Positions 15,366-26,846 of a stretch of 64,000 bases of DNA are shown piece by piece. The notes under the pieces are model-generated. The model was given only the letters and a program-made list of their open reading frames with translations. It made no database searches and was not told where the DNA came from. A program made the translations under genes and the position numbers. The stretch's first letter is position 1. Every line of letters starts with the position of its first letter. The DNA lies in the NCBI GenBank assembly GCA_016793465.1, contig JAEUJW010000060.1, positions 46,891-110,890 of the forward strand, in the 5' to 3' direction. The DNA comes from Myxococcales bacterium. Its GTDB lineage: Bacteria; Myxococcota; Polyangia; Nannocystales; Nannocystaceae.

Positions 15366-18300
15366 ATGGCGAAGATCCGCGTCTATGAGCTTGCCAAAGA
15401 GCTGGGCAAGGACAATAAGGAGATGGAAAATCTCATCCGCGGTCTCGGCGTCGAGATCAAGGGGGTGATGAGCACCCTCGACGACGACCAGGCCCAGGCG
15501 GTCCGCCGCCACCTGTCGGGGGGACGTCGCGAGCCCGAGCGCCGCGGTCCGGGTCCCGCTCCGTCTGCAGGTCAGGCGGCAGCAGCCGCCCAACCGACGG
15601 GCCCCGCCGTGATCCGCCGTCGTGGCCTCGGCCCCCGTCCGACCGACGAGGAAGAGACCACGCCGCCGCCGCAGCGCCCGAGCTACTCGAGCTCCGAGCG
15701 CCCCGGCTACGGCTCGCCCGACCGCAGCCACGCGCCGTCGTACCCCGGTTCGGAGCGCTCGTACCACGGTCCGAGCCAGCCCGAGCGCAGCCACGCCGCG
15801 CACTCGGCCCCGGAGCGGTCCAGCGCCGGTCCGGCGCCCGCGCCCGTGGTTCGTCGCCCGGTCGCCCCGACGCCTCAGGTCGCCAGCCAACCTGTCCCTC
15901 CGGCCAGCCCGGTCGTCCAGGCCGCGCCGCGCCCCGAGCCGATCCCGACTGAAGTCGCACCGTCCGCGGCCTCGCCCGCGCCGGAGCCCCCGGTCGTGCA
16001 GGAGCCGTCGCGCGTCGAGCCTCAGCCCGAGGTCCGCGCCGCCGAGCCGGCTCCCGCTCCCGCACAACCGTCGTCGCCTGCGCCGGCGCAGCCGGCTCCG
16101 CCGCGGCCTGCTCCGCCGCGTCCTGCGAACCCGCCGGTCTCCGCGAGCACGCCGCCCACGCATCGTCCCGCGAACCCGCCGCCCGGACAGCGCCCCGCGA
16201 ACCCGCCAATGACCCGTCCGGCCGCGCCCATGGCCCGCCCTGTCACGCCCGAAGCGACGCCCGAGGCCAAGCCCGCGGTCGGTTCGCGCATCCAGCTGCC
16301 GGCCAACACGCGCCGGCTGCCCGGCGGCATCGCCTCGCGCATGGACGAACCCTCCGGTCGCGACGCGGACCCCCGCGATCGTCACGACCACCCGCGTTCG
16401 TCGGATCGCGATCAACGCCCCGGCGGTGATCGCTACCCCCGCGGCGAGGCCGTGTCGTCCTCGCCGAGCCCCGTCGGCCAGCCGCTGCGCCCCGGCGTGC
16501 AGACCCGTCCGGGCCCCGGCCGCCCCGGCGCGACCGGCATCACCGGCACGCGCCCGCTGCAGACCACCGGCACCAAGCCGCTGACCGACCGGCCAGGCCC
16601 GTCGCAGCCGCCCGCCCGCGCCCCCGAGGCAGCGCGTCCCGGCGCGCCGGTCCAGGCCCGCGGTCAGGTCCCGGCCGCCCCGGCGGCCCCCGTGACCCGT
16701 CCGGCCGCGCCGCAGCCCACCATCGAGACCGACGCCGAGACCGGCCGTCGCGTCGTCCGCAACGAGTCCGGCGTGATCGTCGGCGCTGCCTCGCAGCGCG
16801 CCGAGCCGAAGATCGTCGGCTTCATCCCGCTGGCCAACCGCGCCCGCCCGCAGCAGGTGATCATCACCGACGCGAGCGAGGAGCAGCAGCGCGGCCGCGC
16901 GACCGTCCGCAAGCAGCGCGAGGAGCGGGCCCAGGCCCAGGGCCGGCGCCGCAAGATGACCGTGCGCAACATGGGCCGCGGCCGCGCGGGCCCCATGTCC
17001 CCGCGGGTGACCACCCAGGAGATGAGCGACGCGAAGAAGCGCATCCGCGTCGACGAGGTCATCCAGATCGCCGAGATGGCCCACCAGATGGGCAAGAAGG
17101 CGACCGCCGTGCTCCGCGTGCTGTGGGGCATGGGCATGCGCGGCCTGACCCTCAACAACGTGATCGACGCCGACACCGCCGAGCTGGTCGCCAGCGAGTT
17201 CGGCTACACGATCGACAACGTCGCCTTCCAGGAGGACCAGTTCCTCGACGAGCAGGAGGAGGGCGAGGGCGAGGCCCGCGCGCCGGTCGTGACGATCATG
17301 GGTCACGTCGACCACGGCAAGACGTCGCTACTCGACAAGATCCGCAAGGCCGCGGTCGCCGAGGGCGAGGCCGGCGGCATCACCCAGCACATCGGCGCCT
17401 ACAAAGTGGGGACGGCCAAGGGTGACGTGGTGTTCCTCGACACGCCCGGCCACGAGGCGTTCTCGGCGATGCGTACGCGCGGCGCTCAGGTCACCGACGT
17501 GGTCGTGCTGGTGGTCGCCGCCGACGACGGCATCATGCCGACCACGGTCGAGGCCATCAAGCAGGCGCGCGACGCCAACGTCCCGATCGTCGTGGCCCTC
17601 AACAAGATCGACAAGCCCGAGGCCAACCCCGGGCGCGTCAAGCAGATGTTGATGGAGCACCACCTCGTCGGCGAGGAGTTCGGCGGCGAGACGATCATCT
17701 GCGAGGTGTCCGCCAAGACCGGCAAGGGCATCGACCAGCTGCTCGAGATGCTCGCGCTCCAGACCGAGATCCTCGACCTGCGCGCGACCAGCGAGGGCAG
17801 GGCCCAGGGCGTCGTGCTCGAGGCTCGCGTCGACAAGGGCCGCGGCCCCATCGCCACCGTGCTGGTCGAGGCCGGCACCCTTAACAAGGGCGACATCGTC
17901 GTCGCCAACGAGTTCAGCGGCAAGGTCCGCGGCATCCTCGACGACAAGGGCAAGGCCCTCGAGGCCGTCGGCCCGTCGACCCCGGTCGAGGTCCTGGGCC
18001 TCGACGGCGTGCCCTCGGCCGGCGACCGCTTCAACGTGGTGGAGAACGAGAAGGCCGCCCGCCAGCTCATCACCCACCGCCGCGAGACCCGCCGCCGCAA
18101 GGAGTCGGTGCGCACCGGACCGTCCATCCAGGACTTCATCCAGCGCAAGAAGACCCCGACCCTCAAGATCGTCATGCGCGCCGACGTGCAAGGCTCGGCC
18201 GAGGCCCTGAAGCAGGCCCTGCTCGAGCTGTCGACCGAGAAGGTCAAGGTCGAGGTCATCTTCGCCGGCGTCGGCGCGATCACCCAGACCGACGTCAAGA

Positions 18301-18767
18301 CCGCGTCCGCGGGCGAGGCCGTGATCATCGGCTTCAACACCAAGCCGGTCGGTCGCGCGGCGCCCACCGCAGAGTCGGAGAAGGTGCCCATCTACACCTT
18401 CAACGTCATCTACGACGCGCTCGACAAGACCCGCGAGCTCATGCTCGGCCTGCTCGAGCCCGAGTACCGCGAGCGCGATCAGGGTGAGGCCGAGGTCCGC
18501 GCGCTGTTCCCGATCCCCCGCGTCGGCGTGGTCGCCGGCTGCCGCGTGACCCGCGGCATCGTCCAGCGCGTCAGCCACGTCCGCGTGGTCCGCGGCGGCA
18601 CCGTGATCCACAAGGGCAAGATCTCGAGCCTGCGTGTGATCAAGGAGGACGTGAAGGAGGTCCGCGAGGGCTTCGAGTGCGGCATCGTGGTCGACAACTT
18701 CCCGGAGATCGAGCCGGGGGACGTCATCCAGGCCTTCGAGATGGAGACCATCGCTCCCACGCTCTGA
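15366..18767 (+). CDS. infB: Translation initiation factor IF-2
   Basis: About 1133 aa. The N-terminal IF2N domain (MAKIRVYELAKELGKDNKEM) is followed by roughly 480 residues of Pro/Ala/Arg-rich linker, longer than in most bacteria. A second IF2N-like segment (RIRVDEVIQIAEMAHQMGKK) lies near residue 560. The GTPase domain carries IMGHVDHGKTS (about residue 645), DTPGHEAF and NKIDKP, and domains II-IV follow. IF-2 delivers initiator tRNA to the 30S subunit. The start lies 3 nt after the ylxR stop. Confidence 0.97.
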   Translation: MAKIRVYELAKELGKDNKEMENLIRGLGVEIKGVMSTLDDDQAQAVRRHLSGGRREPERRGPGPAPSAGQAAAAAQPTGPAVIRRRGLGPRPTDEEETTPPPQRPSYSSSERPGYGSPDRSHAPSYPGSERSYHGPSQPERSHAAHSAPERSSAGPAPAPVVRRPVAPTPQVASQPVPPASPVVQAAPRPEPIPTEVAPSAASPAPEPPVVQEPSRVEPQPEVRAAEPAPAPAQPSSPAPAQPAPPRPAPPRPANPPVSASTPPTHRPANPPPGQRPANPPMTRPAAPMARPVTPEATPEAKPAVGSRIQLPANTRRLPGGIASRMDEPSGRDADPRDRHDHPRSSDRDQRPGGDRYPRGEAVSSSPSPVGQPLRPGVQTRPGPGRPGATGITGTRPLQTTGTKPLTDRPGPSQPPARAPEAARPGAPVQARGQVPAAPAAPVTRPAAPQPTIETDAETGRRVVRNESGVIVGAASQRAEPKIVGFIPLANRARPQQVIITDASEEQQRGRATVRKQREERAQAQGRRRKMTVRNMGRGRAGPMSPRVTTQEMSDAKKRIRVDEVIQIAEMAHQMGKKATAVLRVLWGMGMRGLTLNNVIDADTAELVASEFGYTIDNVAFQEDQFLDEQEEGEGEARAPVVTIMGHVDHGKTSLLDKIRKAAVAEGEAGGITQHIGAYKVGTAKGDVVFLDTPGHEAFSAMRTRGAQVTDVVVLVVAADDGIMPTTVEAIKQARDANVPIVVALNKIDKPEANPGRVKQMLMEHHLVGEEFGGETIICEVSAKTGKGIDQLLEMLALQTEILDLRATSEGRAQGVVLEARVDKGRGPIATVLVEAGTLNKGDIVVANEFSGKVRGILDDKGKALEAVGPSTPVEVLGLDGVPSAGDRFNVVENEKAARQLITHRRETRRRKESVRTGPSIQDFIQRKKTPTLKIVMRADVQGSAEALKQALLELSTEKVKVEVIFAGVGAITQTDVKTASAGEAVIIGFNTKPVGRAAPTAESEKVPIYTFNVIYDALDKTRELMLGLLEPEYRERDQGEAEVRALFPIPRVGVVAGCRVTRGIVQRVSHVRVVRGGTVIHKGKISSLRVIKEDVKEVREGFECGIVVDNFPEIEPGDVIQAFEMETIAPTL

Positions 18768-18798
18768 CCTCGCGGCCCGCGGGCCCTGAGACGCACCG

Positions 18799-19257
18799 AT
18801 GCCGAGAAACTCGAACAAAGGCCCGGGTCGCCGCGAGGCGCCCGGGCCGGCGTCCGCCGCCAGGCCGCCCTCGAACCGCATGGAGCGCGTCGAGGCGACC
18901 CTGCGCCGCGGCGTCGCCGACGTCCTGCTCGTGGGCGGCCTGCGCGACCCCAGGCTGCAGGGCGTGACGTTCAGCGTCACCGGCGTGAAGGTCGACGCCG
19001 ACCTCACGCTCGCCCGCGTGTTCGTCGACATCCTGCTGCCGACGGCCGCCGCCCCCGTCGACGAGCAGGCCGTGCTCGCCGGTCTGCGCGCCGCGGCCCC
19101 GGCCGTGCGCCACGAGCTGCGCAACAAGGTGGACCTGCGCAAGCTGCCCGAGCTGCGGTTCGAACGCGACGAGGGCATCCAGCGCGGCCTGAAGATCGAG
19201 CAGATCCTCGCCGAGATCCGCGAGCAGCCCGCGAAGACCGAGCAGGACGAGCCGTGA
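18799..19257 (+). CDS. rbfA: 30S ribosome-binding factor RbfA
   Basis: About 152 aa. The KH-like core runs from NRMERVEATLRRGVADVLL through ITGVKVDADL-type and LARVFVDIL strands to LRHELRNKVDLRKLPELRF, all typical of RbfA, a cold-adaptation and 30S-maturation factor. The basic N-terminal extension is unconserved. Position after infB is canonical. Its stop overlaps the truB GTG (GTGA). Confidence 0.93.
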   Translation: MPRNSNKGPGRREAPGPASAARPPSNRMERVEATLRRGVADVLLVGGLRDPRLQGVTFSVTGVKVDADLTLARVFVDILLPTAAAPVDEQAVLAGLRAAAPAVRHELRNKVDLRKLPELRFERDEGIQRGLKIEQILAEIREQPAKTEQDEP

Positions 19258-20261
19258 CCCGCGGCGCCGTCAACCGCCGCGGCGGCCCCCTGGAGCCGTA
19301 CGGCCTCCTGCTCGTCGACAAGCCCGAGGGTCCGACCTCGCACGACGTCGTCGGCTGGATCCGCTGGGGCCTCGACGTGAGCAGCGTCGGCCACTGCGGC
19401 ACCCTCGATCCCGCCGCCTCGGGCCTGCTCGTCGTCTGCGTCGGCGCCGCCACGCGGCTCGTCCCGTACCTCACCGACGACCGCAAGACCTACCGCGCCC
19501 GCTTCGCCCTCGGCCGCAGCACCACCACCGACGATCGCGAGGGCGACACGCTGGCCACCGCCGCCGTCACACCCGAGCTCCACGCCGCCGCCCTCGCGGC
19601 GCTGCCCGGCCTCGTCGGCGATCACAGCCTCCCGCCGCCCGCCTTCTCCGCCGTGAAGATCGACGGCCAGCGCGCCCACGAGGCCGCCCGCCGCGGCCAG
19701 CCGCTCGACCTCCCGGCGCGGCCCATGACCGTGCACGCGGTCAGCGAGCCCGGGGCAGGGCAGGGCGCCGAGCCGTGGGTGGAGGCCACGATCGAGGTGA
19801 GCAAGGGCACGTACATCCGCTCCCTCGCCGTCCTGCTCGGCCAGCGCGTCGGCGTGCCGGTCCACCTCGCGGCCCTCCGGCGCACCGCCTGCGGCCGGGC
19901 TGCGCTCGCCGACCCCCGCGCCGTGACCGGGATCCACGCCGATCGCGAGCCCCCCGGCAGACCCGGCGCCCCGCCTCGCACCCGCCTCACGCTGCCCGAG
20001 GCCCCGTCGCGCGCCGATCTACGGACCCGCCTGGCCGCCGCGCTCCTGGAACCGACCGAGCGCCTCTCGCTGCCGCTGGCCGCCGTCACCGCCGACGATC
20101 CCCGGCTCGCCCGCCTCGCGCAGGGCCAACCGGTGGCCGACGCGGGCTGGCCTGCGGGCGAGCGCATCGTCCTGCGGGCCCCGGGACGCCTCGTGGTCGC
20201 CGCCCGCGCCGACGGCCGGCTGCACCCGGAACGTGTGCTGGCCACGCCAAACGAAGCTTGA
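19254..20261 (+). CDS. truB: tRNA pseudouridine-55 synthase TruB
   Basis: About 335 aa. The catalytic motif [17 protein letters not shown], with the conserved Asp, is near residue 45. [12 protein letters not shown] and the later KGTYIRSL motif are also present. It makes pseudouridine 55 in the T-loop of tRNAs. The two tRNA-like elements in this window carry a TTC T-loop and could be substrates if transcribed. It starts with GTG overlapping the rbfA stop. Confidence 0.95.
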   Translation: MTRGAVNRRGGPLEPYGLLLVDKPEGPTSHDVVGWIRWGLDVSSVGHCGTLDPAASGLLVVCVGAATRLVPYLTDDRKTYRARFALGRSTTTDDREGDTLATAAVTPELHAAALAALPGLVGDHSLPPPAFSAVKIDGQRAHEAARRGQPLDLPARPMTVHAVSEPGAGQGAEPWVEATIEVSKGTYIRSLAVLLGQRVGVPVHLAALRRTACGRAALADPRAVTGIHADREPPGRPGAPPRTRLTLPEAPSRADLRTRLAAALLEPTERLSLPLAAVTADDPRLARLAQGQPVADAGWPAGERIVLRAPGRLVVAARADGRLHPERVLATPNEA

Positions 20262-20352
20262 CAACGGCTCCCCGCCCCCCGATTCTCCCGTTCGCAAACA
20301 AGCCAAGCAAAGTAACCCACGGAGGCACGGGCCTCCCACCGCACGAGTCCAC

Positions 20353-20622
20353 ATGTCCCTTTCTGTCGATCGCAAGGCTGAGATTGTCAGCAAGTTCCAG
20401 TCGCAACCCGGAGACACCGGGTCGCCCGAGGTCCAGGTCGCGCTGCTCACCGCCCGGATCAACTACCTCACCGAGCACTTCCGGACGCACGCGAAGGACT
20501 TCCACTCGCGTCGCGGCCTGCTGAAGCTGGTCGGCCAGCGGCGCCGCCTGCTGGACTACCTCCGCGCCAACAGCATCGACCGCTACCGCACCCTGATCGG
20601 CTCGCTCAACATCCGCAAGTAA
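20353..20622 (+). CDS. rpsO: Ribosomal protein S15
   Basis: 89 aa, the standard length. Conserved [19 protein letters not shown] and the [16 protein letters not shown] segment bind 16S rRNA. A GGAGG-containing stretch (ACGGAGGCACGG, 20319-20330) lies upstream. It sits between truB and pnp, as in most bacteria, and is followed by a terminator, so pnp may need its own promoter or read-through. Confidence 0.97.
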   Translation: MSLSVDRKAEIVSKFQSQPGDTGSPEVQVALLTARINYLTEHFRTHAKDFHSRRGLLKLVGQRRRLLDYLRANSIDRYRTLIGSLNIRK

Positions 20623-20627
20623 CCCCG

Positions 20628-20653
20628 GGGCGCCGCAAGGCGCCCTTTGCTTT
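20628..20653 (+). terminator. Rho-independent terminator after rpsO
   Basis: GGGCGCC (20628-20634), a GCAA tetraloop and GGCGCCC (20639-20645) are followed by TTTGCTTT. The hairpin is near ideal and sits 5 nt after the S15 stop. Confidence 0.85.
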
Positions 20654-20677
20654 GCGGCCCGCGAACGGCCCGCAAAC

Positions 20678-20700
20678 GCGTCCGCCCGACCGGCGGACGC
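20678..20700 (+). promoter_or_regulatory. Stable hairpin in the pnp leader
   Basis: GCGTCCGCC (20678-20686) pairs perfectly with GGCGGACGC (20692-20700) around a 5-nt loop. Just upstream, TTTGCGG and CCGCAAA form another helix (about 20650-20676). In enterobacteria a pnp-leader hairpin is cut by RNase III to start PNPase autoregulation; a similar role here is inference. Confidence 0.5.
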
Positions 20701-20838
20701 TCGCGGATCGCAGCGACCCGACCGTGATTCTCGCCCCCGCGCAGGAGAGGCCCCGGCTCATCGCCGTGGGATCGCCGGCCTCGCGCGCGGGTGGCCGTAC
20801 CTTCCTCAGACCCCGAGCCCACGGCGGAGAAATCCCGT

Positions 20839-22940
<2,102 letters not shown>

Positions 22941-22944
<4 letters not shown>

Positions 22945-23429
22945 GCCCGTCGCCCCCGCCAGACGCCAGGCTCGAGGGCGACGCCGCGTCGCCCCCGATG
23001 CTGTTTCAGCGCCTCCACGCCGACGCGACCGTCCCGCGGCGCATGAGCGAGGGGGCCGCCGGACTCGACCTGGCCGCCTGTCTACCCGCCGGTTCCGTGC
23101 GGATCGCCCCTGGTGAACGACGTTTAGTGGCGACCGGACTGGCCCTCGCAATCCCCCCGGGGTACGAGGGCCAGGTGCGACCTCGCTCCGGTCTCGCACT
23201 CCGCCACGGCATATCCATCGTCAACGCACCAGGTACAATCGACGCCGACTACCGTGGTGAGCTCCAGGTCATCCTCATCAACCTCGGCGACGCGCCGTTC
23301 GAGATCCACCACGGCGACCGCATCGCCCAGCTGGTGGTGGCGCCGGTCGCGTACCTGCCCACCTGCGTGGTCGACAGCCTGCCGCCCGCAGCCCGCGGAG
23401 CCGGCGGCTTCGGCAGCACCGGACGCTGA
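22941..23429 (+). CDS. dut: dUTP diphosphatase (trimeric dUTPase)
   Basis: About 162 aa with all five trimeric dUTPase motifs: [40 protein letters not shown] and the C-terminal [11 protein letters not shown] that closes over the nucleotide. It converts dUTP to dUMP and keeps uracil out of DNA. The N-terminal 25 residues are an unconserved extension. It is coupled to pnp by an ATGA overlap. Confidence 0.95.
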
Positions 23430-23482
23430 CATGCGCACCCACTGCACCGACCTCCCGGCCAGCTCGTACGCAAGGAGGATGC

Positions 23483-25225
23483 GTGGAGCGTAGCGCCGGC
23501 GCGACCGTCTGCGACCGCCTCGAGCTGCTGCGCGAGGAGCCGTCGTCGGTCGGTGTCCAGGTGTTCGGCCCGACCTGGGTCGTGCTCGACAGCACCTCCG
23601 GCGAGCTCGCCCGAGCCTGCCTCCTCGACGACGAACTCCTGCCGACGCAGGCGCTCCGCGACGCGTTCGTCGCCGCCGCCGCCGACCTCGCCGGTGTGCG
23701 CGACGCCGCCCTGGTCCCCCAGCTGTTCGCCGGCGCCGACGGCGACGGCGGCGCCGTGCTCTACGAGCCCGTGTCCGGCGGCGTGGCCTTCGGCGAGCTG
23801 TACGACGGGACAGGTTCGTACGACCTCGCCACCGAGGTCGGCCGCCTGGCCCGCCAGCTCGCGCGTGCCCTCGCCGCCCTCCACCAGCGCGGCCTCGTCC
23901 ACGGCATGCTGACGACCGCCAGCGTGTTCGTCGGCCCGCGCGGCCCCGCAGTCTATCAGTACGGCCTCGCCCCTCTGTGCGACCGCGCCGTGCTCATGCG
24001 CCGCGCGCGAGCCTTCGACCTCGCCGGTGTCGCCCCCGAGATCCACGCCGGCGGCCCGTTCACGCCGGCGGCCGACCTCTACGCCTGGGCCGTCGCCGTC
24101 GCCCAGTTCGCCTCCGGCGCCCGCGGCGCCGCCGCGGTGTCCGCCGCGCAGAGCAGCCAGGACCTCCCCGGCGTGTCTCCGGGCCTGCGCCTCGCGCTCA
24201 TCGCCTGCCTGTCCGAAGAGCCAGGTGCACGCCCGCTCGACGCCGCCGATCTGCTGCGCCGCCTCGACTCGAGCGGCCTCGGCGACGCCTCCGGCCTGCT
24301 GCCGATGCCCCCGGTCGAGCCGGTCGAGCCGGCCCCCGCCGCGCGCCCCGAGCCGATCGTCGAGTTCGAGCCGATCGTCGCCCCGGTCAGCGTCCCGCCG
24401 CGCCCGCCGACGATCCCGCCGCCGCGTACACCTGTCTCGAAGGACAGGCCGCCGACCATCCCGCCGACCGCGGGCATGACGCTGCCGGTCACCAGCTTCG
24501 AGGAGATGCTGCTGACCGGCGATCGCCAGCGCCGTCCGCCGCCGCCGCCGAGCGCCACGCCGGCCGCGCCGCCTCCGAGGACCGAGCTCGGCCCCGAGGA
24601 CCTGCTGCACGAGTCCGGCGCGTGGACCAAGAGCGGTCAGCCCACCGGCAAGTCCGCGAGCAACCTGCGCCGCGTCCACCTCCTCACCGACCCGGTGCGC
24701 CGCGACAGCACCGGCCCCGAGGGCCTCGCCCCGCTCGGCGAGGGCGACGGCAAGTCGGCGACCCCGGCGGAGCCGCCGAGCTCCGAGGTGATCATCGGCG
24801 GCACCCGCGAGGAACTCGAGGCCGCCAGCCGCGCGACCACCGTCAAGCTCGACCCTGCCACCGCCGCGGCCGCCATCAAGGCCGCCGAGCAGGCCCACGC
24901 CGACGCCGAGCCGCCCGTCGCCGCGGCCGTCACCTCCGTCGGCGAGGCCGAGGAGCCGGGGCGGATCACGGTGCCCGACGTCCCCACCAACACCGGCCCC
25001 GGCGAGAGCACCCGCCGGCGCACCGCGGCCGCCGCCGACAGACGCACCGAGCCCCAGGATTGGGGCAAGATCCCGACCATGAAGCACTCGGCCGTCCCGG
25101 CCGCGCCGGACGCCTCCCCGGTGCCGATGCCGACGGCCGCGCTGGCCGACCGCAGGCCCCCGCTGCCGCTGATCTTCGCGGCGGCGGGCCTCATCCTGCT
25201 CATCATCCTCATCTTCAGCTTCTGA
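23483..25225 (+). CDS. Tail-anchored pseudokinase (Ser/Thr kinase fold lacking catalytic residues)
   Basis: About 580 aa. The first 260 residues follow the protein-kinase fold: LARALAALHQRGLVHGMLTTASVFV (about residues 125-150) is the catalytic-loop region and DLYAWAVAVAQFASG the helix-F region. The HRDLKPxN loop has become HGMLTTAS, and DFG has become YQYG (about residue 158), so both catalytic aspartates are missing. No glycine loop is visible. A Pro/Ala/Thr-rich linker leads to one C-terminal membrane segment (PLIFAAAGLILLIILIFSF). The GTG start has a strong AAGGAGG 4 nt upstream. It is probably a signalling scaffold rather than an enzyme; the partner is unknown. Confidence 0.75.
   Translation: MERSAGATVCDRLELLREEPSSVGVQVFGPTWVVLDSTSGELARACLLDDELLPTQALRDAFVAAAADLAGVRDAALVPQLFAGADGDGGAVLYEPVSGGVAFGELYDGTGSYDLATEVGRLARQLARALAALHQRGLVHGMLTTASVFVGPRGPAVYQYGLAPLCDRAVLMRRARAFDLAGVAPEIHAGGPFTPAADLYAWAVAVAQFASGARGAAAVSAAQSSQDLPGVSPGLRLALIACLSEEPGARPLDAADLLRRLDSSGLGDASGLLPMPPVEPVEPAPAARPEPIVEFEPIVAPVSVPPRPPTIPPPRTPVSKDRPPTIPPTAGMTLPVTSFEEMLLTGDRQRRPPPPPSATPAAPPPRTELGPEDLLHESGAWTKSGQPTGKSASNLRRVHLLTDPVRRDSTGPEGLAPLGEGDGKSATPAEPPSSEVIIGGTREELEAASRATTVKLDPATAAAAIKAAEQAHADAEPPVAAAVTSVGEAEEPGRITVPDVPTNTGPGESTRRRTAAAADRRTEPQDWGKIPTMKHSAVPAAPDASPVPMPTAALADRRPPLPLIFAAAGLILLIILIFSF
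24431..24448. repeat. CCTGTC..GACAGG palindrome inside coding sequence
   Basis: CCTGTC, a 6-nt loop (TCGAAG) and GACAGG form an inverted repeat in the linker of the pseudokinase gene. Nearby codons (aca, agg) are rare for this genome. A related palindrome lies at 30187-30204. Confidence 0.45.
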
Positions 25226-25264
25226 AGCGACGGCCCGCGCGGATCGGCTACCCTCCGCCGCGCC

Positions 25265-26248
25265 ATGCCCGTGACCGACGACTCGCTCCGCCGCGCCCTC
25301 GCGCCGGGCGGCACGCTCGCCGCGCTGCCTGCCGACTTCACCGCCCTCGGCCGCCACTACAGCGGCAAGGTTCGCGACAACTTCACCCGCGGCGACGAGC
25401 GCCTCATCGTCGTCAGCGACCGCGTCAGCGCCTTCGACGTCGTGCTCGGCACCATCCCCTTCAAGGGCCAGGTGCTCAACGGCCTCGCGCGCCACTGGTT
25501 CGACGCCACCCGCGACGTGTTCGCCAACCACGTGATCGACGTGCCCGATCCCCAGGCCATGCGCGGCGCCGAGTGCCGCCCGATCCCCGTCGAGTTCGTG
25601 GTCCGCGGCTACCTCACCGGCGTCAGCGACACCAGCATCGGCCGCGCCTACGAGCGCGGCGAGCGGGAGTTCTGCGGCCACGCCTTGCCCGACGGCATGC
25701 GCCGCCACCAGGCCCTCCCGCAGCCGCTGCTCACCCCGACCACCAAGGCCCCCAAGGGCGAGCACGACGTCGGCGTCAGCCGGGCCTGGCTGCTCGCGCA
25801 CGACCGCATCACCGCCGAGCGCTTCGACGCCCTCGAGCGCGCCGCCCTCGCCCTGTTCGCCGCCGGGCAGCGGCTGGCCCGCGAGCGCGGCCTCATCCTC
25901 GTCGACACCAAGTACGAGTTCGGCGAGCGCCCTGACGGCCGCCTCGTCCTCATCGACGAGATCCACACCCCCGACAGCTCGCGCTACTGGTACGCCGACT
26001 CCTACGCCGACGCCATGGCCCGCGGCGCCGACCCGCACAGCCTCGACAAGGAGTTCCTGCGCCGCTGGCTGGTCGAGCAGGGCTTCCGCGGCGAGGGCGC
26101 TCCGCCGGCCCTGCCCGACGAGCTGCGCGCCGAGGCCGCCCGCCGCTACATCGAGGTCTACGAGCTGATCACCGGCCGCGCCTTCGAGCCCGACGTGGAG
26201 CCCCCGCTCCCGCGCCTGCGTCGCAACCTCGGCCTCCCGCCCGCCTGA
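25265..26248 (+). CDS. purC: Phosphoribosylaminoimidazole-succinocarboxamide synthase
   Basis: About 327 aa, the longer class of SAICAR synthetase. The SAICAR/ATP-binding motifs YSGKVRDNF and [14 protein letters not shown] are near the N-terminus, followed by [24 protein letters not shown] and [14 protein letters not shown]. It catalyses step 8 of purine synthesis. TACCCT (25249-25254) lies 10 nt before the ATG, suggesting a very short leader. It is near purF but separated from it by an unrelated membrane gene. Confidence 0.95.
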   Translation: MPVTDDSLRRALAPGGTLAALPADFTALGRHYSGKVRDNFTRGDERLIVVSDRVSAFDVVLGTIPFKGQVLNGLARHWFDATRDVFANHVIDVPDPQAMRGAECRPIPVEFVVRGYLTGVSDTSIGRAYERGEREFCGHALPDGMRRHQALPQPLLTPTTKAPKGEHDVGVSRAWLLAHDRITAERFDALERAALALFAAGQRLARERGLILVDTKYEFGERPDGRLVLIDEIHTPDSSRYWYADSYADAMARGADPHSLDKEFLRRWLVEQGFRGEGAPPALPDELRAEAARRYIEVYELITGRAFEPDVEPPLPRLRRNLGLPPA

Positions 26249-26327
26249 AGGCCCGCCGTCGACGGGCGTGCGGACGCGCGCGCGGCCCCGCTTGAAAACT
26301 CTCGCCGCGCGCGTCACGCTGCCGGCG

Positions 26328-26696
26328 ATGCACGCGATGATCGCCTCCTGCCTGGCCTTCACCTTCGGCCTCATGTTCATGTCGGCGCTGCTGCCCGGCA
26401 TGGTCGTGCGCGACCTGTGGAGCGCCTTCAAGGCCGCCGTCGTCTGCGGGATCCTCAGCGTCGTGCTCGGCAAGCTGCTGTTCGCCCTGCTGAGCGTCAT
26501 CCTGTTCTTCCCGATCCTCATCTCCGGCCCGATCGGCGTGTTCCTCGTGCAGGCCTTCGTCAACGCCGTGCTGCTCAGCCTCACCGAGAACATCGTCGAC
26601 GGCGTCCGCTTCCAGCGCTGGCGCACCGCGCTGTGGGCCGCCGTCGGCCTGACCCTGCTGCAGATGGCCGTGGCCCGCAGCGTCGGCGCGGGGTAG
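26328..26696 (+). CDS. Small membrane protein of phage holin family 4 type
   Basis: About 122 aa with four hydrophobic segments (SCLAFTFGLMFMSALLPG, FKAAVVCGILSVVLGKLLF, ILFFPILISGPIGVFLVQAFV and a C-terminal segment). The pattern of a short hydrophobic protein with ILSVVLGKLL and LTENIVDGVRF resembles the phage holin 4 superfamily (Phage_holin_4_2), which is common on bacterial chromosomes with no prophage. The ATG at 26328 is preferred; a GTG at 26268 would add 20 basic residues. Function unknown. Confidence 0.65.
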   Translation: MHAMIASCLAFTFGLMFMSALLPGMVVRDLWSAFKAAVVCGILSVVLGKLLFALLSVILFFPILISGPIGVFLVQAFVNAVLLSLTENIVDGVRFQRWRTALWAAVGLTLLQMAVARSVGAG

Positions 26697-26846
26697 AGCA
26701 GGGCAAGTGTCCGCCGCGCGGTGGGCCGTGAAGGGCTCGTTCGTGTGAGGCGAGCACCACGCCCGCGTCGCCCGCGGGTTGACTCACGGCTCCGCGGCCC
26801 ATGCCCCGCCGGTCGCCCACCCGCGTGCTGCTAGGCTCCGCCCCGC

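Noticed and set aside
23249..26626. Reverse-strand open frame of over 1100 codons opposite dut, the pseudokinase and purC
   Set aside because: It is antisense to three well-supported genes, Ala/Arg/Gly/Asp-rich and without recognisable domains. It results from the high GC content, which removes stop codons.
26328..26696. Holin-like gene as evidence of a prophage
   Set aside because: It is an isolated holin-4-type gene between purine genes with no phage structural, lysis or integrase genes nearby.
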